A stretch of DNA of 7,136 bases, taken from assembly GCA_021811925.1 (NCBI GenBank), contig JAKAPY010000087.1:1-7136 (forward strand), given 5' to 3'. Below, piece after piece: positions 6,194 to 7,136 of this stretch (within the stretch, counting starts at the first letter, position 1; each line of letters begins with the position of its first letter). The notes under the pieces are model-generated. The model had not been told where the DNA came from. It saw only the letters and a program-made list of their open reading frames with translations, and did not search any database. The position numbers and the translations under genes were made by a program. The DNA is from Thermoplasmata archaeon (GTDB lineage: Archaea > Thermoplasmatota > Thermoplasmata > Sysuiplasmatales > Sysuiplasmataceae).

Positions 6194-7114
6194 TTGAAAT
6201 CATTTGTTAAGGTGACCGCCCCAGCGACAATAGCAAATTTCGGACCTGGTTTCGACACGTTCGGACTTGCGCTTGACCAGCCAAGGGACACAATAGAGCT
6301 GAGTCTTGACGTGTATGAGACACAGATTGAAACAGTCCCGGACTATTCAATACCGACAAAGAAGAACGCCGCATTTGCGGCCGCTAATTCAATTGCGTGG
6401 AAGAACAGGGTAAACGCCCCATTCCACATGAAGATCGTCAAGGGTATAAGACCCGGGAGCGGGATAGGCAGCAGCGCCGCGTCGTCCGTCGGTGCCGCTC
6501 TCGCCATGGCAGTTGCAATGGATTTCAGCGCCAAGGACGATGAGATCATTCAGGCATCGTCACTCGGCGAGAAGATGGCCAGCGGCACGGCCCACATAGA
6601 CAATGTCGCCGCATCTCTGATTGGCGGATTCACCATCGTTGCATCACGTTCTCCCGTCGAAGTGCTTTCAATCCCGCCGGAGCAGCTGCCTGATTTCGAG
6701 GTCGTCGTCGCACTGCCGGACATGGTGCTTGAAACAAGGCGGTCACGGGCAATAATACCGAAAGCCGTTCCGATCGAGACGGCAGTCGGAAACATATCAC
6801 TGAGTTCTTCAATGGTTCACGCCATGATGCGGCGCGACAGTGCTGCCGTCGGGAAGTACCTGAGGGACGAGCTTGTGCTCCCATACAGGAGGCCGCTCAT
6901 ACCCGGATACGACAAGGTCCAGAAGGCGGCCACTGAGGCGGGTGCGCTCGGAGTTTCAATCTCAGGTGCAGGACCAGCTGTTTTCGCCATATCCGACGGC
7001 GGATCAAAAGACATAGCAAAGTCGATGGAAAGTGCATTCAAGTCTGCTGGCCTGAAGTCGCAGGCATATATCACGAAGCCCGGGAAGGGCGCCGAAGTAC
7101 TCGAGGTAAGTTAG
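6194..7114 (+). CDS. thrB: Homoserine kinase (GHMP kinase family)
   Basis: This enzyme phosphorylates L-homoserine with ATP to O-phosphohomoserine, the step before threonine synthase in threonine biosynthesis; it is cytoplasmic. The protein is 306 residues, normal for ThrB. GHMP motif 1 is PATIANFGPGFD (10-21). Motif 2, the glycine-rich ATP loop, is RPGSGIGSSAAS (86-97). Motif 3 is GVSISGAGPAVFAI (253-266). ThrB-like segments include AHIDNVAASLIGGF (133-146), TRRSRAIIP (181-189) and PLIPGYDKV (235-243). Other GHMP kinases (mevalonate, shikimate) are less likely given the ANFGPGFD start and the LIPGY segment. The TTG start is set by the strong ribosome binding site. The gene follows rps10 after 79 bases with its own candidate promoter. 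No threonine-responsive leader is visible. Confidence 0.93.
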   Translation: MKSFVKVTAPATIANFGPGFDTFGLALDQPRDTIELSLDVYETQIETVPDYSIPTKKNAAFAAANSIAWKNRVNAPFHMKIVKGIRPGSGIGSSAASSVGAALAMAVAMDFSAKDDEIIQASSLGEKMASGTAHIDNVAASLIGGFTIVASRSPVEVLSIPPEQLPDFEVVVALPDMVLETRRSRAIIPKAVPIETAVGNISLSSSMVHAMMRRDSAAVGKYLRDELVLPYRRPLIPGYDKVQKAATEAGALGVSISGAGPAVFAISDGGSKDIAKSMESAFKSAGLKSQAYITKPGKGAEVLEVS

Positions 7115-7125
7115 GCGCTCAACAG

Positions 7126-7136
7126 ATTTATTAAAG
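7126..7136 (+). promoter_or_regulatory. Possible TATA box of a gene beyond the right edge
   Basis: ATTTATTAAAG, 11 bases after the thrB stop, is A/T-rich against a GC-rich background and resembles an archaeal TATA element. It could equally be part of the thrB transcript end. The window stops here, so nothing more can be said. Confidence 0.2.

Noticed and set aside
5509..6291. A 260-codon open frame on the minus strand over EF-1alpha's end, rps10 and the start of thrB
   Set aside because: It is antisense to three well-supported genes, contains no recognisable domain, and is explained by the codon bias of the plus strand.
1..7136. tRNA, rRNA, CRISPR or tandem repeat content
   Set aside because: No cloverleaf-like T-loop/acceptor pattern, repeat-spacer spacing or rRNA-like stretch was seen by eye on either strand.

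Overview
The window looks like an archaeal chromosome segment, most likely from the Thermoplasmatota. The translation factors are of archaeal type: an EF-2 with a diphthamide loop, an EF-1alpha and an archaeal S10. The EF-2 N-terminus (MGRKEDNIA...) and much of EF-1alpha read, from memory, like Thermoplasma-group proteins. Promoters have TATA/BRE form, and several genes start with GTG or TTG. The lineage is an inference, because no database search was run.

Layout. At the left edge is ribosomal protein S7 (rps7, 1-556), open at its 5' end because the window begins inside it. EF-2 follows 19 bases later (576-3731), read from a TTG start. Its reading frame carries a 319-residue in-frame insert (678-1634) with all the hallmarks of an intein. 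The insert splits the GTP-binding P-loop exactly between its Lys and Thr. Removing it leaves a normal 732-residue EF-2. A LysE-family membrane exporter (3723-4304) lies on the opposite strand, its tail overlapping that of EF-2 by 9 bases. A shared upstream region of about 200 bases (4305-4504) then drives lysE leftward and EF-1alpha (4505-5782) rightward. S10 (5800-6114) is tightly coupled to EF-1alpha. After 79 bases with a plausible promoter and a strong ribosome binding site comes homoserine kinase thrB (6194-7114). The window ends 22 bases later, in a T/A-rich stretch that could be the next promoter.

How the genes fit together. S7, EF-2, EF-1alpha and S10 are the archaeal version of the str cluster: ribosomal head proteins plus the two elongation GTPases. 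Here the cluster is split in two by lysE. The exporter and homoserine kinase both touch amino-acid metabolism, but nothing in the sequence ties them functionally to each other or to translation.

The item most worth a second look is the EF-2 intein. Elongation cannot run on unspliced EF-2, because the 34-residue N-extein is cut off from the rest of the G1 motif, so protein splicing is a required step for making active EF-2. The middle of the intein appears to be a decayed LAGLIDADG homing endonuclease.
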